A stretch of DNA of 64,000 nt, taken from assembly GCA_023410475.1 (NCBI GenBank), contig JAEYPS010000010.1, positions 22,757 through 86,756 on the forward strand, read 5' to 3'. Position numbers and translations under genes: made by a program. Under the pieces are notes generated by a model. It ran no database searches. It had not been told where the DNA came from and saw only the letters and a program-made list of their open reading frames with translations. How positions within the stretch are numbered: position 1 is the stretch's first letter; every line of letters begins with the position of its first letter. Origin of the DNA: Bacillota bacterium (GTDB lineage: Bacteria; Bacillota; Clostridia; Christensenellales; SZUA-584). Below, one piece after another: positions 44,974-54,128 of this stretch.

Positions 44974-45649
44974 GTGCGGTAAGCATCATTTCTTTGGCAT
45001 CAGGCTTGCTTGCGCAGATTTGCGCAAGCAGCTTTTTTATATCCTGCCGCTTTGTGCTTCCCGAAGCCGGGCAAGGGTTTTCGGCTATTGGTATAGAGTG
45101 CTTCTTAACAGCCGCCTTTATTTCCTTCTCCGGCAGGTAGACGAACGGGCGTATAAGCGTTATGCCCTGCCTGTCAAGGTCTGTCACGGGCTTGAACGTG
45201 CGCAGGCGCCCCTCGTAGAGCAAGCTTAAGAAAAGAGTTTCCAAACAGTCCTCTCTGTGGTGGGCAAACGCGCATTTCGTTATCCCCTGCTTTTTTATCT
45301 CGGTGAACAGCGCGCCCTTTCTTAGCTTTGAGCACAGCGCGCAAGGGTTGCTCTCCTGCCGAACGTCGAATACGATCTTTGCGATATTGGTCTTTATAAG
45401 CGTATATTTTACGCCGAGCGATGTGCAATAGTCTTCTATAAGCCCCGTATCAAAGCCCTGAAAGCCGAGGTCTACCGTAAAGGCGCAAATCTCATACTTG
45501 TGCTTTGAAAAATACTTATATAGATGAAGTGCGTAAAGCAGCGCCATGGAATCCTTGCCGCCCGAAAGCCCGACGGCAACGGAGTCGTTTTCGTTTATCA
45601 TGTTAAAATCTTCGTCGGCACGGCGAAGATGTCCGAGTACTCGTTTCAT
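44939..45649 (-). CDS. TtcA-like tRNA 2-thiolation protein
   Basis: 236 residues. The PP-loop SGGKDSMALLYALHLY binds ATP to adenylate the tRNA; NPCALCSKLRKGAL provides the CxxC pair and NPCPASGSTKRQDI the third conserved Cys, together forming the Fe-S site of TtcA enzymes. FAHHREDCLETLFLSLLYEG is also conserved. It would thiolate C32 of some tRNAs, or be a TtuA/Ncs6 relative. Single gene, overlapping the convergent lipoprotein gene at its 3' end. Confidence 0.85.
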   Translation of the reverse strand: MKRVLGHLRRADEDFNMINENDSVAVGLSGGKDSMALLYALHLYKYFSKHKYEICAFTVDLGFQGFDTGLIEDYCTSLGVKYTLIKTNIAKIVFDVRQESNPCALCSKLRKGALFTEIKKQGITKCAFAHHREDCLETLFLSLLYEGRLRTFKPVTDLDRQGITLIRPFVYLPEKEIKAAVKKHSIPIAENPCPASGSTKRQDIKKLLAQICASKPDAKEMMLTALKNPSQYSLWD

Positions 45650-45832
45650 AGATCAGCCTTTTATTATATTTCAGCTAATAATTATATCAGCAGTGAATAC
45701 AAGCACACAAGCGGAAGAGTATGAACGGAATATTTTAATACGCAATCCAGTGATATTAGGATAAAAGTCTCGTTATTAACTAATATTATATGATAATTGA
45801 TATAAATGCCGGAATAGGGCTGATTTCGGGCT

Positions 45833-45860
45833 TTGCAACGGCGCGGCGTTGTGCTATTAT
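45833..45860 (+). promoter_or_regulatory. metK promoter
   Basis: TTGCAA (45833-45838) and TATTAT (45855-45860) with a 16-bp spacer, about 10-15 bp before the SAM riboswitch begins. Confidence 0.65.
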
Positions 45861-45875
45861 AGAGCAGATAAAAAA

Positions 45876-46001
45876 CCCCTTATCAAGAGAGGTGGAGGGA
45901 CGGGCCCTGTGAAACCCGGCAACCGGACATATGTCTTGGTGCCAATTCCCGACAGATGAGGTAAAGAAGATTTTTTCTGCCTCGCTAACGCGGGGTTTTT
46001 T
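45876..46001 (+). promoter_or_regulatory. SAM-I (S-box) riboswitch with terminator
   Basis: The aptamer runs from CCCCTTATCAAGAGAGG to CAGATGAGG, with the conserved GGTGGAGGGACGGGCCCTG, GAAACCCGGCAACC and GGTGCCAATTCC blocks. P1 pairs CTTATC with GATGAG. A terminator CCTCGC-TAAC-GCGGGG (45980-45995) with a T6 run follows; GATGAGG of P1 can pair with the CCTC of the terminator to make the antiterminator. SAM binding should therefore shut off metK. Confidence 0.97.
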
Positions 46002-46029
46002 AATTAACTGAATTATAAAGGAGAAACAA

Positions 46030-47160
46030 ATGAGAAGGCTTTTCACATCCGAATCGGTGACGGAGGGGCATCCGGACAAGATCTGCGATCAGGTGAGCGA
46101 CGCGGTGCTCGACGCTATACTAGGGTGCGACCCGAACGCGCACGTGGCGTGCGAGACTGCTGTAAACACCGGGCTTGTGCTGGTGATGGGAGAGATAACG
46201 ACGGACTGTTACGTCGAGATAGCGAAGATAGCGAGAGACACCATACGCGACATAGGCTTCACGCGCGCGAAGTTCGGCTTTGACGCGGACACGTGCGGCG
46301 TGATACTTTCCATCAACGAGCAGTCGGGCGACATAGCTATGGGAGTCAACAAAGAGGATCAGGGCGCGGGCGACCAGGGAATGATGTTCGGGTTCGCCTG
46401 CCGCGAGACGGACGAGCTTATGCCCCTGCCGATAACGCTTGCGCACAGGTTATCGATGAAACTCGCTGAGGTAAGGAAGGACGGTACTCTTGGATACCTT
46501 CGTCCCGACGGCAAATCTCAGGTGACCGTTGAGTATGAAGGCAACACTCCTGTAAGAGTAGACACGGTGGTGGTCTCGGCGCAGCACGCCGACGACGTCA
46601 CTCAGGAGCAGATAAGGCAGGACATAATAGAGAAGGTCATAAAGACCTCGGTGCCGTCGGGGCTTTTGGACGGCGACACGAAGTATTTCGTGAACCCCAC
46701 GGGAAGGTTCGTCATCGGCGGACCGGCGGGGGACTCGGGGCTCACGGGCAGGAAGATAATCGTCGATACATACGGCGGCTACGCGCGCCACGGCGGAGGC
46801 GCTTTTTCGGGCAAAGACCCATCAAAGGTAGACAGAAGTGCGGCTTATGCTGTGAGGCATATTGCGAAGAACGTAGTCGCGGCAGGGCTTGCCGAGAGGT
46901 GCGAGATAGAGGTAGCCTACGCTATAGGCGTGGCGCAGCCTGTTTCGATATACGTTGACACCTACGGCACGGGCACGATGGACGACATAAAGCTCGCGAA
47001 GATGATACACGACAAGGTTGACCTTCGCCCGGCGGCAATAATCGAGAGGCTGGGACTGAAAGCGCCCATATACAAGCAGACGGCGTCGTACGGGCACTTC
47101 GGCAGGCCTGAGCTCGACCTTCCGTGGGAGAGGCCCGATTTGGTTGATAAGCTGGGGTAA
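46030..47160 (+). CDS. metK: S-adenosylmethionine synthetase
   Basis: 376 residues. It makes SAM from methionine and [35 protein letters not shown] and [19 protein letters not shown] are the three classic signatures; the last holds the phosphate-binding loop. GGAGAAAC lies just before the ATG. Expression is controlled by the SAM-I riboswitch upstream, giving feedback by the product, and a strong terminator follows. Single-gene unit. Confidence 0.98.
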   Translation: MRRLFTSESVTEGHPDKICDQVSDAVLDAILGCDPNAHVACETAVNTGLVLVMGEITTDCYVEIAKIARDTIRDIGFTRAKFGFDADTCGVILSINEQSGDIAMGVNKEDQGAGDQGMMFGFACRETDELMPLPITLAHRLSMKLAEVRKDGTLGYLRPDGKSQVTVEYEGNTPVRVDTVVVSAQHADDVTQEQIRQDIIEKVIKTSVPSGLLDGDTKYFVNPTGRFVIGGPAGDSGLTGRKIIVDTYGGYARHGGGAFSGKDPSKVDRSAAYAVRHIAKNVVAAGLAERCEIEVAYAIGVAQPVSIYVDTYGTGTMDDIKLAKMIHDKVDLRPAAIIERLGLKAPIYKQTASYGHFGRPELDLPWERPDLVDKLG

Positions 47161-47176
47161 ACCTGTTGGGAACGAC

Positions 47177-47210
47177 AGCGGCAGGCGCGCGTTGCGCCCG
47201 CCGCTTTTTC
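47177..47210 (+). terminator. Rho-independent terminator of metK
   Basis: AGCGGCAGGCGC and GCGCCCGCCGCT form a strong 12-bp stem (one mismatch) with a short loop, followed by TTTTCTTT. Confidence 0.9.
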
Positions 47211-47251
47211 TTTATTCGGGGTGTGCATAACAACTGGTCCGACATGATCCC

Positions 47252-48856
47252 TTACTTTACGCTTCTCATCGACTTCCAGAACTCATCAAGCGATATTTTC
47301 AGCCCTTTGCAGATGTAGATGGGGATGTCGTTTTCGTAGCTGCTCGCGAACTCGGTGTGCGGCCCTTTTACATCAGATACCTCTTCAAATATGATGCCTA
47401 AACTTGAGACGGTGTAGTTTCTCAAACCGAAGATTATCAGGCACCTGCCGTCATAACCGCCGTAGCCCCAGTGATAGTGGCTGAGGTGTCCGCTTATGGC
47501 ATGCGGTATATCATATTTTTCGGAGTAGTAATCTATAGCTCCCGCTTCGCTGTAGTTCATGCATAAAATGTAGCAATCCTCTCTGTCGGGCTCTGGAAGA
47601 GAATGATAAACGTCGGAAACGGCTCCGGCAAGCTCTTCCCAGCCGAGGCGGCCGGACAGCAGCATAGGGATACCTGAACCGGGGTAGTTTTCCCACCGTA
47701 TGTTACGCGAAAACCCCAAAGCTTTGTCATAAGCTGCCGTATCCGCGGGTGAAAGCAAAGGCACCGATAATGGAACGAACAACATACCTAAGAGACATAG
47801 CAGCGCAACGTAACACGCCTTAAGCGCGCGCGATAACGCCCCCTTTTTCTGTTGAACGGCAGGAGCGGATTGATCGATAGAGAGCGTACAGCGGCGGTAG
47901 TTCTTTTCAAGGCATACCGAGCCGAAAGCGATAAGCGGAAGAAGCGCGCCGCCCAGCGCGTAGAACTTAACATATAGTACGGCAGCGATTGCGAAATAGA
48001 CAATGAACGCCCACGCGAACGCCCGTAATTCGCGCCCCCTTTTGGTGAAAAGCATCACAAGACCGCCCAGCCAGAGCAGTATGGACAAAGGGTTCATGGA
48101 AAACCATATATTCAAAAACAGCTGCCATACAGGAGGCGTAATAGTGCGGGTGCGGGTGTATAATTGAAGGTAATCGGCGATGGGGAAGCCGTGCGTCCAC
48201 TGCCATATTAAATAGGGGATGAAGCAGGCAAAAGCTATGGCCGCCGATATCCACAGCCATTTGCTTGTAAAATACTTGCGTGCGTGCGTTAGCAGCAGCC
48301 CGGCGATGAGCGCTATTACCATAAAGCCCATCGTAATCTTTACCATGATGCCGATACCTGTCATTAAGCCGAGCAGCGCCCAGTTTTTCGGAGAGTCTTC
48401 GCCGCTGAGTATCTTCGCCGCCAGAAACATAACGACCGCTGACATCAGCTGGTCGAAAGCGTCGTATATGAACATGCTGAAGACGGCCATAAAAGCGGGC
48501 GCCATCATCACAGCAAGTGCCGTCAGTGCCTGAGCGAACCGCCCGCCTCCCATTTTGCGAGCGGTGAGAGCGGCAAACAGCATCGTAAACGAGCCGGCCA
48601 GAGCCGGAAAGACGTGCATGGCTTGTATGGAGTCGCCGAGCAGCAGACGCGAGAGCGCCATGAGCCACGCCGTAATGGGTGTGACGTCCACATAGCCAAA
48701 ATCAAGATTGTTGCTCATAGAAAAATAATAAAGCTCGTCATTGAAAAGGCCGTACTGCCAGCCCGTTGCCATATGGAAAACGAAATTGAGTATCATTAAA
48801 TAGATGATTATCGCGGTGGCGCCGGTGAGAGCGGTCTTTGTGAATATCTTTCGCAT
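47252..48856 (-). CDS. Glycosyltransferase family 39-like membrane protein
   Basis: 534 residues with about ten to twelve membrane helices. The first external loop has LFNDELYYFSMSNNLDFGYV, then DVTPITAWLMAL, matching the catalytic acidic loop of ArnT/PMT-type (GT39/GT83) enzymes, which use polyprenyl-phosphate sugars. A cytoplasmic loop (residues ~320-350) and a C-terminal extracytoplasmic domain of ~160 residues follow. The acceptor is unknown; cell-wall or lipid decoration is usual for the family. Single gene, convergent with metK. Confidence 0.8.
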   Translation of the reverse strand: MRKIFTKTALTGATAIIIYLMILNFVFHMATGWQYGLFNDELYYFSMSNNLDFGYVDVTPITAWLMALSRLLLGDSIQAMHVFPALAGSFTMLFAALTARKMGGGRFAQALTALAVMMAPAFMAVFSMFIYDAFDQLMSAVVMFLAAKILSGEDSPKNWALLGLMTGIGIMVKITMGFMVIALIAGLLLTHARKYFTSKWLWISAAIAFACFIPYLIWQWTHGFPIADYLQLYTRTRTITPPVWQLFLNIWFSMNPLSILLWLGGLVMLFTKRGRELRAFAWAFIVYFAIAAVLYVKFYALGGALLPLIAFGSVCLEKNYRRCTLSIDQSAPAVQQKKGALSRALKACYVALLCLLGMLFVPLSVPLLSPADTAAYDKALGFSRNIRWENYPGSGIPMLLSGRLGWEELAGAVSDVYHSLPEPDREDCYILCMNYSEAGAIDYYSEKYDIPHAISGHLSHYHWGYGGYDGRCLIIFGLRNYTVSSLGIIFEEVSDVKGPHTEFASSYENDIPIYICKGLKISLDEFWKSMRSVK

Positions 48857-49164
48857 GGAACCCCCATAAGAAAGGATACATGTATTTCCACATATTATAT
48901 ACAGTATTGTTATAGATGAAAATATATATTTTTATTATATAGGTAAGTATTTTTATGCTATATAGGATTTTTCTTTGTAACGTTTAATCATTATCAAAAT
49001 AGATATTCACTGCTTGAAATTGCACCTATTCTCTTTGTATATAAAAAGATGAAGAGAAATATAGGCAAGTTGACATATAATAATCGATGTAATATAATAT
49101 AAAAATGTAGCATTAAATACCAATAATTCAAAAAAATAAAATAAGGTTTGAGGAGGTACGACTA
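48857..49164. other. AT-rich divergent promoter region
   Basis: No gene is supported. On the plus strand TTGACA (49070-49075) and TATAAT (49093-49098) are perfect and 17 bp apart, then GAGGAGG ends ~10 nt before the ATG at 49165. The leader is ~60 nt. No operator-like repeat is obvious. Confidence 0.7.
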
Positions 49165-49674
49165 ATGAAAAAAGTATGGCTATTCCTTTTGGTAGTTGTT
49201 CTATGTGTTTCGTTCAGCACAGTTGCGCTGGCAAAATCGCAGGAGCTGACCGTAACAGACAGCGATGGAAATCCCGTTGACTGGATAAGCTTTAAGCTTC
49301 ACCCTCGGAACGAGTTAACAAAAAAAGTCGATACTATATGGGTAAACCCGCTGCAGGACTGGGAAAAAGACCAGCTTTATACGGCGGCGGAAGCGGTGTA
49401 TCCGGGCGAAACCGTCATAGAGCTGGGCGGGATCACAATGAATGGCTACGACGATGAATACGATTATATCTTTGACTATTTCGGGCCGTTTACGGCGCAG
49501 GTTTACAACCCTGACGTCCATAACGGGGATAAGGTAGCGGTGTTTATTTTTGATCAGGAAGAAGGAATCGTATTTGAGGTAAAGGCCTTCCGTGTAAAAG
49601 ATGGTACATTTTCATTCCGTGATTTTAAAGCTGATTACATGGGCGCCTATTGCGTATATGTGATACTGAACTGA
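49165..49674 (+). CDS. Secreted protein of 169 residues, unknown function
   Basis: A clear Sec signal peptide (VWLFLLVVVLCVSFSTVALA, cleavage after ALA) leads to a ~147-residue mature protein, rich in aromatic and acidic residues (YDDEYDYIFDYFGPFTAQVY) and probably beta-structured. No lipobox and no known domain were recognised. The promoter and ribosome site are both near consensus, so it may be strongly expressed. No partner gene; recD2 follows after a hairpin terminator. Confidence 0.7.
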   Translation: MKKVWLFLLVVVLCVSFSTVALAKSQELTVTDSDGNPVDWISFKLHPRNELTKKVDTIWVNPLQDWEKDQLYTAAEAVYPGETVIELGGITMNGYDDEYDYIFDYFGPFTAQVYNPDVHNGDKVAVFIFDQEEGIVFEVKAFRVKDGTFSFRDFKADYMGAYCVYVILN

Positions 49675-49756
49675 GTATCACATAAAGCGGTTGCTTTAAA
49701 GAAAGCAGGCCTTCGAACCTGTTAGGCTGTAGCAATAGGTAGATTTAGAATTAAAG

Positions 49757-49786
49757 GAGACGCATCATAATAACGTCTCTTTTTTA
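49757..49786 (+). terminator. Rho-independent terminator
   Basis: GAGACG (49757-49762) and CGTCTC (49774-49779) enclose an 11-nt loop and are followed by seven T, ending the secreted-protein transcript. Confidence 0.75.
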
Positions 49787-49831
49787 TGCCAAATATACAC
49801 AAACCTTTGTTCGTGTGGTACAATTGCGGAT

Positions 49832-52060
49832 ATGACGAGCATTGAGGGGACCGTTCTCGAAATAACATACCGCAACGACGAAAACGGCTGGACCGTGATG
49901 TCGCTCGACTTTACGGGAGAGCTTACGACGGCGGTAGGCTGCATGCCTCATATACACGAGGGCGAATTCGTGCGCCTTTTCGGAGCGTGGACGGAGCACA
50001 GGCTGTACGGCAGGCAGTTTTCCGCCGTGTCTGTGGAGACTCGGCTGCCCAATACGGACGAGGCCATACGCATGTTTTTAGCCAGCGGCCTTATAAAGGG
50101 CGTGGGCGACGCGCTCGCGGGCAGGATAGTGGATGCGTTCGGCGAGAGCACATTTGAGATAATAGAGAGAACGCCCGAACTGCTGGCCGGGGTCAAGGGC
50201 GTAAGCAAACGGCTCGCGGAAGGGATATCCGAGAGCTTTCTGGAGCATATCGCCGTGAAGCAGGTCATCATAGACCTGCAGGGCATGGGGCTGTCAGTCA
50301 GGCAGGCGTTTCGAGCGTTTGAGCGCTACGGCTCGGCGGCGGCGATGCTGATCTCGGAAAACCCGTACAGGATGATAGACGACATAGTCGGCATAGGCTT
50401 TGAGCGTGCGGACAGGATAGCGGATAATCTCGGTGTAGATAGAAGGTCCGATTTTCGGGTGGATACAGGGATAAAGCACGAGCTGTTCTGCGCGATGAAC
50501 GACGGGCATACTTGTCTACCCCGCGGCGAGCTTGTACGGCGGGCGGCCAAGATGATGGGCGTGGACGAGCCGCTTGTCGAAGAGAGGATATCCGCGATGA
50601 CGATGTCGGGAGACATCGTGCAGAAGTTTATCAACAACACACCAGCCGTGTTTCACATATTCGCGCATATAGCGGAATCGGACGTGGCAAGAAGGCTGTT
50701 TTTACTGTCGAGAGCGCACGCGAGAGTGCCTATTAGGGACGCGGGTGAAGCATATTCGCGCTACATCGGCGACGTACCTATGTCTGAAGAACAGGAGCGG
50801 GCGGTGCTGCTTGCGTTGTCGTCGCAGGTGGCTGTGATAACTGGCGGGCCCGGAACGGGCAAGACGACGATAATAAAGGCTATAATGTCTATATTCGAGC
50901 AGAACGGGATAACGACGGCGCTGTGCGCGCCGACCGGCAGGGCCGCGAAGCGCATAGAGCAGGCCTCGGGCAGAGAGGCGAAGACTATACATCGCCTTTT
51001 GGAATACGGCATGGGCGCGGACGAGGAGTACGACAACTCCGCGAGGTTTATAAGGAACGAGGAGAACCCTCTCGAGGCGGAGGCCGTTATTGTGGACGAA
51101 GCGTCGATGGTCGACATATTTTTGATGAGGGCGCTTTTAAAGGCGCTGTCAGACGGAACGAGGCTCGTTATCGTGGGCGATGCCGACCAGCTTCCGTCCG
51201 TAGGGCCCGGAAACGTGCTGCGCGATATTATCAAGAGCGGATCCTTCCCGGTGTTCAAGCTGACGAAGTTTTACAGGCAGAAGGAAGGCGGCAGCATAGT
51301 CGAGAACGCACACCGCGTCAACAGAGGAGAAAACCCCGAGTTTTACGTAACGGGCGATTTCATATTCATACCCGGGGCTGACCCGGACACTGTTATGGGC
51401 AGCATAAAGAAGCTTTTGACCGAAGAATTGCCCGGGGAATACGATGTGCAGGGGGACGTGCAGATACTCTGCCCCGTGAAGAAGGGGATACTCGGCGTCT
51501 ACAACATAAACATGCAGATACGCGAGCTTTTGAACCCGCGGCTGGCATCACGGCCAGAGGTAAAAGTAAAGGACACTGTGTTCCGCGAGGGCGACAAGGT
51601 GATGCAGACGAAGAACAACTACGACATGGAGTGGTTTTACACCGACGACATAATGTATTACAACAAAGGGCTCGGCGTCTTTAACGGCGACCTAGGGCAG
51701 ATAGTGAGCCTCGATATGGACGCCAAGGAGGCGACGATACGCTTTGACGGCAACCGCGACGCTGTTTACTCGTTTCAGGAGCTCGAGCAGATAGAGCACG
51801 CTTATGCCGTGACGGTGCACAAGTCTCAGGGCAGCGAGTTCCCTGTGGTCATAATGCCGCTGTTTTCGGGAGGCGGAAGGTTTCTTTCACGCAACCTTCT
51901 CTACACCGCGCTCACGAGGGCGATGGAAAGGGTGTATATAATAGGGCAGAAGAGCACCGTTGAATATATGGTCGCGAACAACCGAATCTTGGGGCGGTAC
52001 ACTACGCTCGACCACGAGATAACAGAGCTCGAGGAAGTGCTGGGAGCGTATGGGCGTTAG
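49832..52060 (+). CDS. RecD2-like ATP-dependent DNA helicase
   Basis: 742 residues. The N-terminal ~330 residues carry the RecD2 extension with helix-hairpin-helix repeats (AKNLIKGVGDALAG-like, ELLAGVKGVSKRLAEGI, DIVGIGFERADRIADNLGVD). The SF1 core has motif I VITGGPGTGKTTIIK, Walker B VIVDEASMVDIFLM, motif III VIVGDADQLPSVGPG, and near the end AYAVTVHKSQGSEFPVVIM and YTALTRAMERVYIIG. The lack of RecB/RecC neighbours fits RecD2 (5'-3' helicase). It overlaps comFC by 11 nt. Confidence 0.94.
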   Translation: MTSIEGTVLEITYRNDENGWTVMSLDFTGELTTAVGCMPHIHEGEFVRLFGAWTEHRLYGRQFSAVSVETRLPNTDEAIRMFLASGLIKGVGDALAGRIVDAFGESTFEIIERTPELLAGVKGVSKRLAEGISESFLEHIAVKQVIIDLQGMGLSVRQAFRAFERYGSAAAMLISENPYRMIDDIVGIGFERADRIADNLGVDRRSDFRVDTGIKHELFCAMNDGHTCLPRGELVRRAAKMMGVDEPLVEERISAMTMSGDIVQKFINNTPAVFHIFAHIAESDVARRLFLLSRAHARVPIRDAGEAYSRYIGDVPMSEEQERAVLLALSSQVAVITGGPGTGKTTIIKAIMSIFEQNGITTALCAPTGRAAKRIEQASGREAKTIHRLLEYGMGADEEYDNSARFIRNEENPLEAEAVIVDEASMVDIFLMRALLKALSDGTRLVIVGDADQLPSVGPGNVLRDIIKSGSFPVFKLTKFYRQKEGGSIVENAHRVNRGENPEFYVTGDFIFIPGADPDTVMGSIKKLLTEELPGEYDVQGDVQILCPVKKGILGVYNINMQIRELLNPRLASRPEVKVKDTVFREGDKVMQTKNNYDMEWFYTDDIMYYNKGLGVFNGDLGQIVSLDMDAKEATIRFDGNRDAVYSFQELEQIEHAYAVTVHKSQGSEFPVVIMPLFSGGGRFLSRNLLYTALTRAMERVYIIGQKSTVEYMVANNRILGRYTTLDHEITELEEVLGAYGR

Positions 52061-52754
52061 GGGACTGTTATCAAAAATTGCCGATATAATATTCCCGTAC
52101 ATCCCGATGTGCGCTGTCTGCGGCGCGGAGAAGGGCGCCTCTGACTACCTGTGCGCAAAGTGCGCAGGCGAGATGGAAGAATTAAGGGCGGGGGAGTCGC
52201 AAATAAACGGCTTTGCCGCTTTTTCGTTATACAGATACGATGGGCAAGTAAAGAGTATAATAACGGGCTATAAGTACGGCGGCAAAAAGTATCTGGGCAG
52301 GCTGCTCGGCGGCGATATGGCGAAGGCTCTTGAAGGTTTATCTTATAGCGTCTCGTGCGTATGCGGCGTGCCTCTGCACGAAAAGCGCAGGAAGCAGCGC
52401 GGCTTTGACCAGGCCGAGGAGCTGGCGAAGGGCATAGCGGAGTCGGCGGGACTGCCGTACATCGCGGCGCTTTTGCGCATACGCAACACGAAAACGCAGA
52501 CGAAGCTTACGGAAAAGCAAAGAGCACAGAACATAAAAGGGGCTTTCGAGGCGTCCGGCGCCGTGAGCGGAAATGTGCTGCTCGTGGACGACGTTCTCAC
52601 TACCGGCGCTACGGCGGGCGAGTGCGCCGGCGTGCTTATGCAGGCGGGCGCGCGGGACGTGTATGTGATGACGTATGCAAAATCAAACTATGGCGGTAAA
52701 AAGGCAGAAAAGACTCTACTTTCTAAATACAAGAAGATATTCGTGCGCAATTAA
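52050..52754 (+). CDS. comFC: ComF family phosphoribosyltransferase-like protein
   Basis: 234 residues. An N-terminal zinc finger (CAVCGAEKGASDYLCAKCAG) is followed by a type I PRTase-like domain with LHEKRRKQRGFDQAEELAKG and the PRPP loop VLLVDDVLTTGATAGECAGV. In competent bacteria ComFC helps take up DNA. The gene overlaps recD2 at its start, and its last 39 nt overlap the 3' end of the convergent methylase gene. The final residues (LLSKYKKIFVRN) come from AT-richer DNA, so the island may have reshaped this end. Confidence 0.9.
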   Translation: MGVRGLLSKIADIIFPYIPMCAVCGAEKGASDYLCAKCAGEMEELRAGESQINGFAAFSLYRYDGQVKSIITGYKYGGKKYLGRLLGGDMAKALEGLSYSVSCVCGVPLHEKRRKQRGFDQAEELAKGIAESAGLPYIAALLRIRNTKTQTKLTEKQRAQNIKGAFEASGAVSGNVLLVDDVLTTGATAGECAGVLMQAGARDVYVMTYAKSNYGGKKAEKTLLSKYKKIFVRN

Positions 52755-53468
52755 AAGGAAATTATATTTAACGCTGTTTGTTTTCCAATAGCCTGTCGCT
52801 TTGCAGTTGTGCTGCTCTTTAATGATTATTTCTTTAAGCTTAAATCCTGTATTCTCAAATACTTTTAAAACGTCAAAACCCATATGCTGCATATGACCGT
52901 TTTTACGGCTATCTCCAATCAGTATTGCACAGAACTTATCCTTTTTTAGAACCCTGTAGCTTTCTTTTGCGACCTTATCCATTTCAATCAGAAAATATCT
53001 AAGCTCTAAATGCGATAAGTCATTTTCGTTTCCTTCGCTATACTGAATGATATTTGCGTAAGGCGGATGAGTGCATATTAAGTCTATACTGTTATCATTA
53101 ATGAAATCAAGATTGCGGGCGTCACCAAGATGGATTTCCGGCTCAATATGCGTACAATCGGGCCTCTGAAAGTTTAAATGCTCTTTTGTAATTTCAAGTG
53201 CTTCTGGAACTACATCAACGCCAATACCCTTTCTGTTTAAAAGCTTGGCTTCTACCATTGTCGTACCGCTTCCGACGAACTGATCCAGTACACCGTCATT
53301 TTCTTTCGAATACCTTAATATGATATTCCTTGGAATGTAAGGAGACCAGTTCCCGCGATACTTGGCATTATGTGTAGCCCAATCACCTCTTTCGGGGAAA
53401 CTCCATACCGTTGTCATCTGCAATTCAAAATTATCGGGTTCCCATTTTTTTATGGTTTTTTCAAACAT
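52716..53468 (-). CDS. DNA methyltransferase with X-I-IV motif order
   Basis: About 250 residues from ATG 53468. Motif X (ATHNAKYRGNWSPYIPRNII) and motif I (VLDQFVGSGTTMVEAKLLNR) come before motif IV (DLICTHPPYANIIQYS), the order of gamma-type amino-methyltransferases. THPPY, rather than DPPY, leans towards N4-cytosine specificity, but this is not firm. It is the last gene of an AT-rich four-gene set with a regulator, a Dam-type methylase and an unknown protein. Such double methylases are typical of restriction-modification systems. Confidence 0.85.
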   Translation of the reverse strand: MFEKTIKKWEPDNFELQMTTVWSFPERGDWATHNAKYRGNWSPYIPRNIILRYSKENDGVLDQFVGSGTTMVEAKLLNRKGIGVDVVPEALEITKEHLNFQRPDCTHIEPEIHLGDARNLDFINDNSIDLICTHPPYANIIQYSEGNENDLSHLELRYFLIEMDKVAKESYRVLKKDKFCAILIGDSRKNGHMQHMGFDVLKVFENTGFKLKEIIIKEQHNCKATGYWKTNSVKYNFLLIAHEYLLVFRK

Positions 53469-53549
53469 AAACAATCCTAGACTTTATTTATCATAAAATA
53501 TTAAACAATTAAGCGGATATTATACATGCTAAACTAATATAATTGCGTC

Positions 53550-54053
53550 CTAACGCCTTCCAGTAAAAGCAGAAGCCTGAATTATACTAAACAAGTCGTC
53601 AGAATCACGTGATTTTCTCAATACATTTAAAAACATATAAGCGTCTCGCCTATTCGTTTTTTCTTGCTTCATTAAAAGTTCAGCTAATGTTATTAAAAAT
53701 TCAACTGTATAAAATCCGTATCTATTTAAATCACTATATTGTAAAGATAATTCAATATAAGATGGCGATAGATCAATTTGTTCTTGACGGGTTTGTATAG
53801 GCAATATATTATTCCAAATTTCAATTAATCTATCTAGAAGATTATTTGTAAGCTCAACGTTGCCTTGTTTTTTTAATAGAATATCAACTACCCAATGTAT
53901 ATGCTTGGGCGTTCTTAGTCTACTTTGATTTTGTTTGTATTTTAAAATAATATCAAAATCAGAGAGACCACCCTGAAAGACCCATAATTCCAAGTTTTGA
54001 TTAAGAATAAACTTTTTTATTGCATCTCTTCCGGGATTCATTACAACTCTCAT
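53550..54053 (-). CDS. Unknown protein inside the methylase island
   Basis: 167 residues, start supported by AAGGAGAAC before ATG. The first part (LELWVFQGGLSDFDIILKYK) looks like a small alpha/beta unit; the rest is helical (TPKHIHWVVDILLKKQGNVE; DLNRYGFYTVEFLITLAELL). No PD-(D/E)xK, HNH or PLD nuclease motif is clear, though SDFDIILKY could be a degenerate one. Its place between two methylases makes it the only candidate for the restriction enzyme or a subunit of it. It could equally be an accessory or specificity protein. Confidence 0.6.
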   Translation of the reverse strand: MRVVMNPGRDAIKKFILNQNLELWVFQGGLSDFDIILKYKQNQSRLRTPKHIHWVVDILLKKQGNVELTNNLLDRLIEIWNNILPIQTRQEQIDLSPSYIELSLQYSDLNRYGFYTVEFLITLAELLMKQEKTNRRDAYMFLNVLRKSRDSDDLFSIIQASAFTGRR

Positions 54054-54128
54054 TTTGTTCTCCTTATTAGTTAATCTAAGTTAGAGAAAGAAGACAACCA
54101 AGTTGACCAAAATATTGACATAGAAGGA

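Noticed and set aside
49690..49740. tRNA-like TTCGAA loop near 49712
   Set aside because: No acceptor or anticodon stem surrounds it, and no CCA-compatible end is present.
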